From NCBI GenBank assembly GCA_900079695.1, contig LT599022.1, positions 1,441,319-1,505,318 of the forward strand: a stretch of DNA of 64,000 bases. Reading direction: 5' to 3'. The position numbers and the translations under genes were made by a program. Numbering within the stretch: the stretch's first letter is position 1; the number at the start of each line of letters is the position of its first letter. The notes under the pieces are model-generated. The model had not been told where the DNA came from and searched no databases. It worked only from the letters and a program-made list of their open reading frames with translations. Below are positions 1 to 9,332 of the stretch, one piece after another. Source of the DNA: an uncultured Alphaproteobacteria bacterium. GTDB lineage: Bacteria; Pseudomonadota; Alphaproteobacteria; Rhodospirillales; Rhodospirillaceae.

Positions 1-1
1 G

Positions 2-283
2 TCGCTGAACGGCGGTTTCATTTTTCGGATCGAAAAAGGCGCCTCAGCTTCCTGGTTGTCCGCAAAGCCGCTGAACTTCGCGCGCTTCTATCCGTGTTTG
101 GGGGCGCGTGACCCCGCGGCGTTATCGGCTATCGACCAAGCCATAGCAGATCCCCGGGGGTCGCACGTCCGGTCGTTGCGCCTGGACGCCCACGCGCCGC
201 AGCCCGACTGCTGGCTGCACTCCGACGGATGGTGCCTGAGCACTGCCGCGAACGATCACTCGGATCGAACGGAGCCCTCTTAA
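2..283 (+). CDS. C-terminal tail of an unidentified protein, cut by the window edge
   Basis: The reading frame is open from the left edge to a stop at 281-283, giving about 93 residues. The stretch reads like a real protein C-terminus: a hydrophobic and polar mix (NFARFYP, GARDP), then a RSLRLD segment and a Cys/Trp-rich DCWLHSDGWCLS motif. I do not recognise the family. A TTG codon at 56 could serve as a start, but the frame reads coherently upstream of it, so a gene continuing to the left is more likely. Nothing nearby helps to assign a role. Confidence 0.4.
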   Translation, partial: SLNGGFIFRIEKGASASWLSAKPLNFARFYPCLGARDPAALSAIDQAIADPRGSHVRSLRLDAHAPQPDCWLHSDGWCLSTAANDHSDRTEPS

Positions 284-566
284 CCCTCTTCATTGCCTAC
301 GACGACAATCGGCCCGCTTGGCGCCTGCTCCAAACCCACGAGAGGTCTCGATGGCCAACTGTTTCGCGAATCTCGACGCCCCTTCGTCCGATCACAGAAA
401 ATCACCCGGACGTGCGCGAGCAGTCGGCACGTTTCGGCCCCAGTTTCTCGGCATTCCCTGGGGCCGAACCTCATGCGCCAAGCCTTGGAGGCGAAGCGTC
501 GGGACTTTAGTGACTCGCTGAGGAGATATCGCTTACACAAGACGGCTCAAGGCTTCGCCCGGCACG

Positions 567-917
567 CTACAGGATTGGCGTCGGCAGCGAAATTACTCCC
601 TCATCAGCCCCCTCCACTGCTCCTTTTTTACCCTCGAACGCCCTTTCGGCGGGAGAAAGAGGCGAATTCGAGCGACTCCGGGTCAGCGGTTCGATGGCAT
701 CTTGCGTGGCCACCCGCTCGAAACGTTCGGTCGCATTTCTCAGTCGATACTGCGGCAAGCCGTCGTTTGGCGGGAGCTTCGCAGTAATTCGGAAGATATC
801 GGCGGATCTCGCGGTTCGCGGGCCGTCGTTGCGCATCCGAACGACTTGTCCCACCATATACATATGCGATGCCGCTTCGCGACGGCGCGCGCGCAGAGAA
901 ATGTCGATGATGCCCAT
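567..917 (-). CDS. Small conserved hypothetical protein
   Basis: This encodes 116 residues. The ATG at 917 is preferred over a longer upstream frame because an AGGA ribosome-binding site lies just before it. The core (MYMVGQVVRMRND, then FRITAKLPPNDGLPQYRLRN and ERFERVATQDAIEPL) resembles a short alphaproteobacterial family of unknown function with a beta-rich fold. The last 40 residues are Ser/Arg/Glu-rich and look unstructured; the end may have drifted. No membrane segment or signal peptide is visible. It stands alone between two poorly coding stretches. Function unknown. Confidence 0.55.
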   Translation of the reverse strand: MGIIDISLRARRREAASHMYMVGQVVRMRNDGPRTARSADIFRITAKLPPNDGLPQYRLRNATERFERVATQDAIEPLTRSRSNSPLSPAERAFEGKKGAVEGADEGVISLPTPIL

Positions 918-1532
918 ACCTGAATCCTTTCGGGATTCCGAGTGTTCGCACAGATCCGGCAGGGTCTGCGCGCCGTCGCATCCGGTTTCGATCGGTTCCG
1001 CGCCCCTGCATAGACGTGGCAATTCCGCTGGGAATCAGGCGGCTTCGTCGGGCCTTGGCGCCAAACCGCTCAAATGCACGGAGATGAACTTTTCGTTCTT
1101 GGATCGAGACGTCAAATCCCCGCATGGTCCTACCGGATGTAGGCATTTCCTCTGAAAATCCAAACGAATTAAATTATGATCATTTTACAGGAGCTCAGGC
1201 CGAGATTTCGCTATCGTATACTCATGGAGATCCGAGGCGATCAGGATGCTCCCATATGGTTATAGGGATTTATTTTTCGAAATACCTTGCGCAGGGGCGC
1301 GCCTCGTGCGCATATCACCTGCATCGAAACGCCGTGCGTAGATGGGTCGCCCAAAGCGGACCCCCCACGGAGTTTTCTCTGGATGCCGCGCCCTCCTCGT
1401 CAGGATCGCCCGCCATCGAGTGATCCCCACAGAGGGACGCCATCGGGCAGCGGATCTACGCCAGCTTCCTCCGTTACTTCCTCCGTCGCGCCGGTTCACC
1501 CGAGCATGGCGATGAGACAGGACACATAGCGT
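918..1532. other. Intergenic stretch with no convincing gene
   Basis: About 615 bases separate the small minus-strand gene from the helicase. Short open frames exist on both strands, but none has a family-like composition or a ribosome-binding site. The stretch 1165-1280 is noticeably AT-richer than its surroundings and probably carries promoters. The 283-566 gap is likewise empty as far as I can read. Confidence 0.4.
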
Positions 1533-2768
1533 TTGACACAATTTTCCGAGCTCGGCCTATCCGAGCCTCTCCTTCGCGCCGTTGGCGCGACAGGCTATAC
1601 CCAGACAACGCCGATCCAGGCGAATGCGATTCCCGCCCTTCTTTCCGGACACGACGTCGTCGGCATCGCACAGACCGGCACCGGTAAGACCGCCGCCTTC
1701 GTTCTCCCGCTTCTACATTCGCTCGCAGCGATGCCGCATCGCGCCGCGTCGCGTTCGCCGCACGCCCTGATCCTGGCGCCGACGCGAGAACTCGCGGCGC
1801 AGATCGACGCCAACCTGCGCGAATACGGTCGCTTCCTGCCGCTCACCTCGACGGTGGTGGTTGGCGGCGTATCTGCGCGACCGCAAATCGCGGCGCTGCG
1901 TCGCGGTTGCGATATCGTCGTCGCCACGCCGGGACGGCTTCTCGACTTGATGGGCTCGGGCGATGTGAGCCTAGGCGAGGTGGTCTGGGCGGTCCTGGAC
2001 GAAGCCGACCAGATGATGGATATGGGCTTCCTTCCGGCGATCCGCCGGATCATGGCTCGGCTTCCGAAGCGGCGCCGCACCGCGCTGTTTTCCGCCACTA
2101 TGCCCGTCACGATCCGCCGCCTCGCCGAAGCGTTTCTGGATCGGCCGCAGGAGATCCGCGTCACCCCCGCCGCTCGGCCCGCAGAGCGGGTGGCTCAGAC
2201 GGTGATGTTGGTTTCGACCGCCGAGAAACAGACCGCCCTGCAAACGATTCTCGATGCACCGGAGGTAACCTCGGCGATCGTGTTCACCCGCACCAAGCGG
2301 GGGGCCGATCGGGTTGCTCGCCAATTGGCTCTGAAGGGTCTCGCTGCGGGAGCCATCCATGGCAACCGTAGCCAGACGCAGCGCGAGCGGACTCTCCGCG
2401 AGTTCAAGAGCGGTGAAATCACCGTGCTGGTGGCAACCGATATCGCCGCCCGCGGCCTCGACATCGAAGGCGTGTCGCACGTCATCAATTTCGAGATCCC
2501 CAACACCCCCGAATCCTATATCCACCGGATCGGGCGCACCGCCCGCGCCGGCGCGGCGGGGATTGCGATTTCTCTCTGTGATGCCGCCGAACGACCGTTG
2601 CTCCGCGATATCGAACGGCTGATCGGTCGTTCGCTGGTCGACGGAGCCGATGAACCCACCGCCCGCGCTTCGATGCGACCGGGAAAAGGCATCAGCCCGG
2701 CGAGCAAGGGCAGCCACGCCAAGTCTTGCCATCGACGCAGCCAGCAGGCCGCCCTGCATGCCGCCTAA
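1533..2768 (+). CDS. rhlE: DEAD-box ATP-dependent RNA helicase, RhlE type
   Basis: This 411-residue protein unwinds RNA using ATP, probably in RNA decay or ribosome assembly and often in the cold. All superfamily 2 motifs are in order: a Q motif ([11 protein letters not shown] to TPIQ, residues 3-29), Walker A AQTGTGKT near 47-54, PTREL near 86, Walker B DEAD near 156, SAT near 187, then the second RecA domain with [11 protein letters not shown] and [10 protein letters not shown] near 330-338. The C-terminal tail of about 60 residues is basic and low complexity, as in RhlE. The start is TTG at 1533, with an AGGA upstream. The next gene is a cold-shock protein, which fits a cold-response pair. 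Confidence 0.93.
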   Translation: MTQFSELGLSEPLLRAVGATGYTQTTPIQANAIPALLSGHDVVGIAQTGTGKTAAFVLPLLHSLAAMPHRAASRSPHALILAPTRELAAQIDANLREYGRFLPLTSTVVVGGVSARPQIAALRRGCDIVVATPGRLLDLMGSGDVSLGEVVWAVLDEADQMMDMGFLPAIRRIMARLPKRRRTALFSATMPVTIRRLAEAFLDRPQEIRVTPAARPAERVAQTVMLVSTAEKQTALQTILDAPEVTSAIVFTRTKRGADRVARQLALKGLAAGAIHGNRSQTQRERTLREFKSGEITVLVATDIAARGLDIEGVSHVINFEIPNTPESYIHRIGRTARAGAAGIAISLCDAAERPLLRDIERLIGRSLVDGADEPTARASMRPGKGISPASKGSHAKSCHRRSQQAALHAA

Positions 2769-2833
2769 GAACGCACCCACGCGGACATCCGAGCGGGCGT
2801 AAAATTCAAATCTTTTTCAAAAGGAACGACAAA

Positions 2834-3043
2834 ATGCAAAAGGGAACCGTGAAGTGGTTCAATGCCCAGAAGGGCTTCGGCTTCATTCAGCCGGAGGACG
2901 GCTCGAGCGACGTGTTCGTGCACATCAGCGCCGTCGAACGCTGCGGCAGTTCGTTGCTCAACGAAGGCCAGAAGCTGAGCTTCGAGCTGCAGCGCGACGC
3001 GCGAACCGGCAAGAGCTCGGCGGCCAATCTCGTGCTCGAATGA
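2834..3043 (+). CDS. cspA: Cold-shock domain protein (CspA family)
   Basis: This 69-residue protein is a single OB-fold cold-shock domain that binds single-stranded RNA or DNA and acts as an RNA chaperone. The start is fixed by an AAGGAA ribosome-binding site seven bases before the ATG at 2834. The RNP1 motif KGFGFI (residues 14-19) and RNP2 motif VFVHI (about 27-31) are intact. The gene follows the DEAD-box helicase by 65 bases and ends just before a strong intrinsic terminator, so it may be transcribed from its own promoter or with the helicase. Confidence 0.95.
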   Translation: MQKGTVKWFNAQKGFGFIQPEDGSSDVFVHISAVERCGSSLLNEGQKLSFELQRDARTGKSSAANLVLE

Positions 3044-3074
3044 GCGCGTCATTGCCCCAATGACTCTGGCATTG

Positions 3075-3112
3075 AAAAACGCCGCGCGCGAACTTGTGCG
3101 CGGCGTTTTTTT
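3075..3112 (+). terminator. Intrinsic terminator after the cold-shock gene
   Basis: A perfect 13-base inverted repeat (left arm 3075-3087, right arm 3098-3110) closes a GC-rich stem and runs into a T tract. It lies 31 bases after the cspA stop. Confidence 0.9.
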
Positions 3113-3358
3113 GATATTCGAAATATCTCCCGAAGATCTTGAACATATTTCTTAAATACCTTGAAGATTCAGACAATACGTGAGCTGAATGAGCCAATTC
3201 GAATTTGTCGGGCTTTTCCATAAGCACCCCGGCGACAGGCTTCTCCTGGATATTCCTGAAGCGGATTTGATGCTTCCGTATTTTTACGCCGACGCAACCC
3301 AACCCTAGGAGACGGCTGTGCCCAACCCCGCTGCACCAAACGTTTCGACGCGGACCGA

Positions 3359-4267
3359 ATGCGGTTCGTCGAGCCCGGACCTGGCGTCGTGAGCCTTATT
3401 CCGGCTCGCAAGCGCTTCCGGCATCAAATGGAAGCGCTTGCGGCGGCCCTGGCGTGGCGGCTCTTCGCCGCCCTACCGGTGGTGGCCGCATCCGGTCTCG
3501 GCGGATGGATCGCCCGAACCGTGGGACCGCACCTCAAGCCCAGCCGGATCGCCCGAAACAACCTGCGGCGCGCCTTCCCGGATATGTCGGCATCCGAGAT
3601 CGATCACGTCGTCGGCGAAGTCTGGGACAATCTCGGCAGGAACGTCGGGGAATTCCCCCACCTCAAGACGATCGCCGCCGAACGCATCGAGATCGTCGGA
3701 GGCGAGCATATTGCCGCCCTCGGCCGCGACGGCGTGCCGGGGATTCTCGTCGGCGCCCACTTCGGCGGGTGGGAACTGTCGGGCCTCCTGGCGGAACGCC
3801 TGGGGGTCCCGGTACATGTCGTGTATCGCGCCCCGAACAACCCGCAGATCGACAGCCTGTTCCGCAAGGCTCGCGGGAATGCCGCGGAGCGTTTCATCCC
3901 CAAGGGTGCGCAAGGGGCACGCCGTTTGGTTGCGGTGATGCGCCAGGGCGGTCATCTCGGCGTGCTCGTCGATCAGAAGATGAACGACGGCATCGCCGTC
4001 GACTTCATGGGGCGTCCGGCAATGACCGCTCCGGCGGTTGCCCATCTCGCGCTTGGCTTCCGGTGCCCGGTGGTTCCCGGGCGCATCGAACGGCTGCCGG
4101 GAGCGCGCTTCCGGGCGATCGTCGACCCCCCTCTGATTCTGCCGGACAGCGGCGACAAACGCCGCGACACGCTCGAACTGATGGAGCGCATCAATCGAAC
4201 GATCGAAGGTTGGGTGCGCGACAAGCCGGGCCAGTGGCTGTGGCTCCACCGCAGATGGCCGGACTAG
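3359..4267 (+). CDS. Lipid A biosynthesis acyltransferase (LpxL/HtrB family)
   Basis: This up to 302-residue protein should transfer a secondary acyl chain onto a lipid A precursor at the inner membrane. The lysophospholipid acyltransferase catalytic HX4D/E-type motif appears as GAHFGGWE (about residues 125-132). Later landmarks are VYRAPNNP, VDQKMNDGI with the family's DQ pair, MGRPA, and a WVRDKPGQWLWLHRRWP end typical of the family. The N-terminus has one hydrophobic segment. The first ATG at 3359 may be too far upstream: a GTG at 3389 (VSLIPARKRFRH) matches where homologues usually begin. The gene stands alone, with a 245-base leader after the cspA terminator. Confidence 0.88.
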   Translation: MRFVEPGPGVVSLIPARKRFRHQMEALAAALAWRLFAALPVVAASGLGGWIARTVGPHLKPSRIARNNLRRAFPDMSASEIDHVVGEVWDNLGRNVGEFPHLKTIAAERIEIVGGEHIAALGRDGVPGILVGAHFGGWELSGLLAERLGVPVHVVYRAPNNPQIDSLFRKARGNAAERFIPKGAQGARRLVAVMRQGGHLGVLVDQKMNDGIAVDFMGRPAMTAPAVAHLALGFRCPVVPGRIERLPGARFRAIVDPPLILPDSGDKRRDTLELMERINRTIEGWVRDKPGQWLWLHRRWPD

Positions 4268-4327
4268 CCCCGGCCTCGACAACGCCCCCTCCGCGAGCGG
4301 CGATGCGGGAAATTTTCGCTTCCCGCC

Positions 4328-4603
4328 TCACTCTTCGTCTGTAGCGGCCGCATCGTCGGCCGCATCATCGTCGTCGCCGTCGAGAGGCTTAGGCTCCTGG
4401 GCGTCCCACGTCCGCGCGGGACGGAGCCGGATCGCGGGCTTGCTCTTGGGTTTCGGGCGTGGCGCGCGCGGCGGCCGCGCGACCACGACGTACTCGGTAC
4501 TGCATTTCGGACACGTCGGCGGAACATGGGTCAGATCATAGAAACGGGTTCCGCACTCCGAGCAGACCCGTTTGGTACCCCTTTCGGAGCGGTCTTGAAG
4601 CAA
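4328..4603 (-). CDS. FYDLN-acid family zinc-ribbon-like protein (TIGR02300 type)
   Basis: This 91-residue protein carries CSECGTRFYDL followed by CPKC, which is a likely zinc-binding pair of CxxC knuckles, then a proline/lysine-rich linker and an acidic Asp/Glu tail. This architecture defines the FYDLN-acid family found across Alphaproteobacteria; its function is not established. Translation appears to start at a TTG (4603) behind an AAAGGA box. It lies downstream of the 58-residue basic protein gene and of RNase J on the same strand, so the three may be co-transcribed. Confidence 0.85.
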   Translation of the reverse strand: MLQDRSERGTKRVCSECGTRFYDLTHVPPTCPKCSTEYVVVARPPRAPRPKPKSKPAIRLRPARTWDAQEPKPLDGDDDDAADDAAATDEE

Positions 4604-4645
4604 GGTCCTATCCTTTCAGAAATGATGGGATGCGCGAGCGGCGCT

Positions 4646-4822
4646 TCAGTCCGGCATCGCGCCGGAACGATCGGCCGGCGCGGCCTCGGCAGGCTCCGCC
4701 GCCGGAGCGGTTGCCGTGTGGCTGTCCTGTCGTCGCGCCGCCTGAGCTTCTTGCTTCCGGCGCTTCTTGGCTTCCTTGCTGCGCGCTCGCTCGGTTCGCT
4801 CGAACTTATAATTCGGCTTCAT
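4646..4822 (-). CDS. Small basic hypothetical protein, 58 residues
   Basis: The ATG at 4822 follows a GGAG-containing ribosome-binding site and the frame runs 58 codons to a stop at 4646-4648. The first half is Lys/Arg/Glu-rich and probably a charged helix (MKPNYKFERTERARSKEAK); the second half is Ala/Pro/Glu-rich and disordered. Alphaproteobacterial genomes often carry such a short MKPNY-type protein beside conserved genes; the role is unknown. It sits between RNase J and the FYDLN gene on the same strand, with 42 bases to the latter. Confidence 0.65.
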   Translation of the reverse strand: MKPNYKFERTERARSKEAKKRRKQEAQAARRQDSHTATAPAAEPAEAAPADRSGAMPD

Positions 4823-4884
4823 CAGTCTCCGCTCTCCTTTCGCACTACGGCCCCAAAGTCGGCGAGGCGGTCACGTCGTTTCAC

Positions 4885-6471
4885 TCATGCATGGGTCGAC
4901 CGAGCTTCGACGGCACGATCCGCCGCCGCGCCGACCGCGAAGGAACTCGCATCCACCAAACGCGAGAACGGCAACGACGGTCGCGCAGCCGGAAGGCCGC
5001 CGTCGCGTCTGACGCCGAGAATCGGAACCTCGATCCGGCCCAGGCGCTTGAGGCCCGACGCGGACACCGCGATCGCCTCTCCTGCCGCGCCGACCAGGGC
5101 CTCTTCCGCGCCACACTCGCGCGCCAAAGCGGCATGAGCCTGCAGATGCGCGGCCGTGCCGTGAACCGGAATCGCGAAGCGCGGGCGGGCGTGGCGGTAC
5201 ATGGTTGCAAGCTCGGCACGCCCGGCATGTCCGCTGACGTGGACGCTCAGCCCGTCCGGCGCGTCGTCGCGGGTCAAGACCTCGATTCCCCGCGCCCGCA
5301 ACGGAGCCAGAACACGCGCAATCTCCTTCTCGTTTCCCGGAACCGCGCTCGACGACATCACCAGCGTGTCGCCCAGACCGAGTTCCGGCAGACGCCAGTC
5401 CTTGCCTCCTGCAAGACGGGCGAGAACCGCGTTCTCCTCGCCCTGCGTTCCGGTGCAGACGAGCGCGATCTCGCGGCGATCGAGCCCGCGCAAATGAGAC
5501 GGCTCGGCGAGAACGGCCTGCAGATCGATGAGACCCAGTCGCTCGGCTGCGTCGGTGTGATCCCGCAGCGAGCGCCCCGCAAAGGCGACCTGCCGCCCCG
5601 AGCCCAGGGCCGCTTCGGCGGCCGACATCGCGCGGACGACGTTGGTTCCGAAACAACAGACCACCACGCTGCCGGCGCGGCTCCCGAATATCCGCCGCAA
5701 CGAGTCCCGCACCTGGGCTTCCGACGTCACCGGAAGGTCGCGGTCGGCGTTGGTGCTGTCTCCCACCATCGCCAACAGGCCGGAGTTGCCGAGTTCATGG
5801 ATCGCTTCGAGGTCGGTAGGCTTGCCGATCAGCGGCGTCGGATCGAGCTTGAAATCGCCGGTATGGAGTACGGTTCCGGCGGGGGTGGCGACGGCGAGCG
5901 CAACCGCTTCGGGCACGGAGTGGGTCAGGCGAATCGAGCGGATCGCGAACGCGCCGATACGAAACGCTCCGCCCACGGGAAAACTGCGCAGATCCGCCTC
6001 GCCGAGCGTTCCGGCTTCTTCGAGACGACGCGAGATCGCGGCGCGGGCGAACGGCGTCGCCCAGATCGGACAGGACAGGGCGCGGGGAAAGACATACTGG
6101 ATGGCGCCGATATGGTCCTCGTGCGCGTGGGTGACGACAAGGGCGTCGATGCGTCCCACCGCCCGGCACAATGCCTCGGGATCGGGAATGAAGGCATCCA
6201 CCAGGCCGGCCCGATCGTCGGGGAAAGCGATTCCGGCGTCGACGAGAATCCACCGGCCGTCGTGGCCGTAGAGCGTCCAGTTCATGCCGATCCGGCCAAG
6301 CCCACCCACCGGAACGACCACGATTTCGCTCGCGCGAGGCCGGGGGAGTCGGGACAGAATTCGGGTTTTGAGTTGAAGTGGCGAGGCATTGCCTCGGTTG
6401 ATATCAGGAGAGCTCTTTCGGCCGTTCCTGGGCGCGCGTAGCGTCGGCCCGCGCAATCTGTGTGAATCCAT
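4885..6471 (-). CDS. rnj: Ribonuclease J-like metallo-beta-lactamase nuclease
   Basis: This is a two-metal RNase of the beta-CASP family that processes and degrades RNA. It shows GGLGRIGMN near the N-terminus, the metal-binding HAHEDH motif, HTGDFK, GDSTNA, and the beta-CASP features leading to a C-terminal VSGHAG and IPVHGT. The length of about 528 residues from the ATG at 6471 suits RNase J. The start is uncertain: the frame stays open to 7056. A better-placed ATG at about 6388, with GAGG in front, is in another frame. The conserved region begins near 6330. The gene is read towards the small basic and FYDLN genes. Confidence 0.85.
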   Translation of the reverse strand: MDSHRLRGPTLRAPRNGRKSSPDINRGNASPLQLKTRILSRLPRPRASEIVVVPVGGLGRIGMNWTLYGHDGRWILVDAGIAFPDDRAGLVDAFIPDPEALCRAVGRIDALVVTHAHEDHIGAIQYVFPRALSCPIWATPFARAAISRRLEEAGTLGEADLRSFPVGGAFRIGAFAIRSIRLTHSVPEAVALAVATPAGTVLHTGDFKLDPTPLIGKPTDLEAIHELGNSGLLAMVGDSTNADRDLPVTSEAQVRDSLRRIFGSRAGSVVVCCFGTNVVRAMSAAEAALGSGRQVAFAGRSLRDHTDAAERLGLIDLQAVLAEPSHLRGLDRREIALVCTGTQGEENAVLARLAGGKDWRLPELGLGDTLVMSSSAVPGNEKEIARVLAPLRARGIEVLTRDDAPDGLSVHVSGHAGRAELATMYRHARPRFAIPVHGTAAHLQAHAALARECGAEEALVGAAGEAIAVSASGLKRLGRIEVPILGVRRDGGLPAARPSLPFSRLVDASSFAVGAAADRAVEARSTHA

Positions 6472-7254
6472 TGCCCGGCAATATAGTCGGTCGGCGCACG
6501 AGATGCAAGAATCGCCCGAGGAAAGGCGCGGACAATTCCCGAGGCGGCGGAGTCTTGGCAGAATTGTTGAACAGTTCCGGAGATGCCGCAAAAAACCGCG
6601 GGACCGCCCGGAATGACGACGCAGCAGAGATTTTCGCCGATTTAACGCACCCCATAGGCAGATCTTTTGAGAAGAATCGGATATTGAGTACGGATATTTT
6701 TTGACGATGTCGGAAATATTTCGGCGACATCGTTGCCGCGTGAATGACCGCACGGCCGGAAGGCCGGAGGCGTGCCACCGAAGCGCTGAAATGGGCGCGG
6801 CTCGGATTAAGTGGACTGCAGGCGGAGCGCCTCGGCTCCGCGCCGAGGAGCGCGCGACAGTCTTTCCGTCTCGCAATTTCAACTCTCGACCGAGCCGAAG
6901 CGAATTCCCCAACCGACGAGCTTTCCCTTGGCACTGGGCGGTGTTTCCCGGCGCCCTCCCCTCGTCGACGGATTTCGCCGATCCGAAGCCGCCGCGCCCC
7001 CAGGGGGCTTCGTTCCAACCATCGTTTTCGCAAGGGCGGCGTGGCGGATGCGGCACGGACGCGCTCGTGGGTGGTGTCCGCCTTCTTTTGCGGTGTTTTG
7101 GCGGTCACCGCGATCTACCTTCGTCGCCTGCCGGGTGATCCTTGGCCCGAGGCGCGATGTCGCGGTCGAGGTGAGGCAGGTCTACGGAAGGATGCGCAGC
7201 GCGCACCCTCCATTCGACGAATTCCTGCAGCGGGCGCTCATCGCCTCCTCGAGT
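6472..7254. other. Long intergenic stretch between arsA and RNase J
   Basis: About 780 bases without a gene I can support. Frames on both strands are open for long distances because of high GC, but their translations are Arg/Pro/Ser-rich with no recognisable motif. Just after the arsA stop, a GAGGAGG box precedes a 19-codon minus-strand frame (about 7240 to 7181), which could be a dead start of a lost downstream ars gene. AT-rich segments near 6640-6720 may hold the RNase J promoter. I found no trace of an ArsB or Acr3 transporter. Confidence 0.4.
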
Positions 7255-8970
7255 TCAGGCTTCGTCCGCCCGCCACGGAATCAGGGCGGCACGCTGCGCG
7301 AGATCGTCGGTCACCTTCGCGATGAAGGAGGCTTCATAGCCCCCCCGCTGTTTCAGCAGAGGATCGGCAGTGCCGCTCGCCAGCAGGCTCTGGTTGATCA
7401 CCCAGGCGAACGGCGCGATCTCGGCCCGCGCGAGGTCGCCCTGGAGCCGTTCGGCCTCATGCACCGGCGTACTTTCCGGCAGGGTGACGATGATCGCGCG
7501 GGTGAACTCGGGGTCGCGCAGCCGCGGCAGCAGATTGCGGACCGCCTCCGGCATGTCGGCCTGGGTCCGCAGCACCTCGCGGTGATAGGATTCGGCGGCA
7601 TCGAGCAGCAGAATGGTGTGCCCGGTGGGCGCGGTGTCGACCACCACGAAGCGGTCCTTGCCCTGGTCGACGGTGCGGGCGAAGGCGCGGAACACCGCGA
7701 TCTCCTCGGTGCAGGGCGACCGCAAATCCTCTTCCAGCATGGCGCGACCCGCCGCGTCGAGACCGCTGCCCGCCTTCCGGAGCACCTCCTCGCGATACAA
7801 CCCGACCTCGCGTTCCGGATCCACCCGGGTAATCTCCAGGCCCGGTACGGGTTCGCTCACGGAATAGGCGACGTGCGCCGCCGGATCGGTGGTGGTGAGG
7901 GTCGCCTTGTAGCCGCGCCGGGCCAGTTCGACCGCGATCTTCGCGGCGATCGTGGTCTTGCCGACGCCGCCCTTGCCCATCGTCATCACCACGCCGCGCC
8001 CGGCGTTGGCGATCTCGTCGATCAGAGCGTCGAGGCTCCCGGTCGGCAGCGGCGACGGCAATGGCGCAGGACCCTCGGCGGCACCGATGACGCCGCAGGC
8101 CACGGCGCGCAGACCGTCCAGCCCCACCGTGCCCTGCGGGATCAGAGGCGTCTCGGTACGGGGCAATCCTGCGAGACCGGCGGGCATTTCGGCCAGCGCA
8201 TGGGCGGCGCGCCGGGTCATCGCATCGGCGATCGCGTCGCCTGGCCGGGCCGCGGCGAAAACGCCGTTGACCGCGAGATGAAGATTGCGGACGCCGAGGT
8301 CGGCCAGTTCGCCACGGGTGCGTTCGGCCTCCCGCAGCGCCGGGCGATCGGGCCGGGCCACCAGCACCACGGTGGTCATCGCCGGATCGGCGAGATGCGC
8401 GACGGTGGCGGCGTAGAGCGCGCGCTGGGCATCGAGCCCGGCGAGCGGCCCGAGACACGATGCGCCGCCGGTCGAGGAGGCGATGAAGCCGCTCCACGCG
8501 GAGGGCAGGGTCAGCAGCCGCAGCGTATGGCCGGTGGGAGCGGTATCGAAGATCACATGATCGAAGCCCTCGGTCGCCTGGGGCGCGCCGAGAAGCTTGG
8601 CGAACTCGTCGAAAGCGGCGATCTCGACGGTACAGGCTCCCGAAAACTGCTCCTCCATACTGGCGATCGCCGCAGACGGCAGGATGCCCCGGTAAGGCGC
8701 GACCATGCGCTCCTTGTACGCCTGCGCCGCCGCCTCCGGGTCGATGTTGAGGGCGAACAGATTTGGCACATCCTCTACCAGCGTCGGGTTCGGGCCGAGC
8801 GGGGTTCCCAGCACCTCGTCGAGGTTGGAGGCCGGATCGGTGCTGACGATCAGCACCCGCCGCCCGGCCTCGGCGAGGGCGAGACCGGTGGCACAGGAGA
8901 GCGAGGTTTTTCCCACGCCGCCCTTGCCGGTAAAGAACGCGTAACGGGTCGCAATCTCGGGAAGCGGCAC
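7255..8970 (-). CDS. arsA: ArsA arsenite-activated ATPase
   Basis: This 571-residue protein is the ATPase that energises arsenite export through ArsB-type pumps. Two homologous halves are visible, each with a deviant Walker A (GKGGVGKTS near residue 14, GKGGVGKTT in the second half) and the signature DTAPTGHT. The three cysteines that bind As(III) or Sb(III) have clear counterparts: GACTVEI, GASCLGP and RSPCTEE. The start is GTG at 8970, behind a strong AAGGAG, 11 bases after the arsD stop. An ArsA normally needs a membrane pump; none is in the window. Confidence 0.93.
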   Translation of the reverse strand: MPLPEIATRYAFFTGKGGVGKTSLSCATGLALAEAGRRVLIVSTDPASNLDEVLGTPLGPNPTLVEDVPNLFALNIDPEAAAQAYKERMVAPYRGILPSAAIASMEEQFSGACTVEIAAFDEFAKLLGAPQATEGFDHVIFDTAPTGHTLRLLTLPSAWSGFIASSTGGASCLGPLAGLDAQRALYAATVAHLADPAMTTVVLVARPDRPALREAERTRGELADLGVRNLHLAVNGVFAAARPGDAIADAMTRRAAHALAEMPAGLAGLPRTETPLIPQGTVGLDGLRAVACGVIGAAEGPAPLPSPLPTGSLDALIDEIANAGRGVVMTMGKGGVGKTTIAAKIAVELARRGYKATLTTTDPAAHVAYSVSEPVPGLEITRVDPEREVGLYREEVLRKAGSGLDAAGRAMLEEDLRSPCTEEIAVFRAFARTVDQGKDRFVVVDTAPTGHTILLLDAAESYHREVLRTQADMPEAVRNLLPRLRDPEFTRAIIVTLPESTPVHEAERLQGDLARAEIAPFAWVINQSLLASGTADPLLKQRGGYEASFIAKVTDDLAQRAALIPWRADEA

Positions 8971-8981
8971 GGGAATCTCCT

Positions 8982-9332
8982 TCAGCAACAGCCGGAGGTG
9001 GGAGAACAGCAGCGCGACGCGGCGGCGGGAGCCGCTTCGATGCCGAGCTTGCGGGCGAGTTGGTCGCGCGAAAGATAGCCGCCGGTGGCGATCACCTTGC
9101 CGTCGAGCACGAGCACCGGCAGGCGGTCGATGCCCGCCTCCATCTCCTTGACCACCGCGGGATTGGCGGCGAACGCCTGCGGTTCCTGGCCGAGGTTGTA
9201 GCGCCGCACCTCGACGCCGCGCTCCGCCAGCCACTTGAGATCGGCGGCGAAGGCCACCAGCGCCGGATCGACGTCGGGACCGCAGACGCCGGACGAACAA
9301 CACATCGCGGGATCGTAGACTTCGAGCTTCAT
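8982..9332 (-). CDS. arsD: ArsD arsenite metallochaperone
   Basis: This 116-residue protein delivers As(III) to ArsA and acts as a weak repressor. The N-terminal MKLEVYDPAMCCSSGVCG holds the conserved Cys12-Cys13-Cys18 set. Further vicinal cysteine pairs occur at the C-terminus (RCC and GCC), as in other ArsD proteins. The ATG at 9332 overlaps the stop of the upstream 49-codon ArsC remnant (ATGA), implying translational coupling, and arsA follows after 11 bases. Confidence 0.93.
   Translation of the reverse strand: MKLEVYDPAMCCSSGVCGPDVDPALVAFAADLKWLAERGVEVRRYNLGQEPQAFAANPAVVKEMEAGIDRLPVLVLDGKVIATGGYLSRDQLARKLGIEAAPAAASRCCSPTSGCC

Noticed and set aside
1124..1423. A 99-codon plus-strand frame before the helicase
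   Set aside because: No ribosome-binding site, no motif, and composition unlike a protein.
6811..9078. A 755-codon plus-strand open frame across the ars genes
   Set aside because: It is a mirror of arsA/arsD caused by high GC; its translation has no family-like motifs, whereas the minus strand holds clear ArsA and ArsD.
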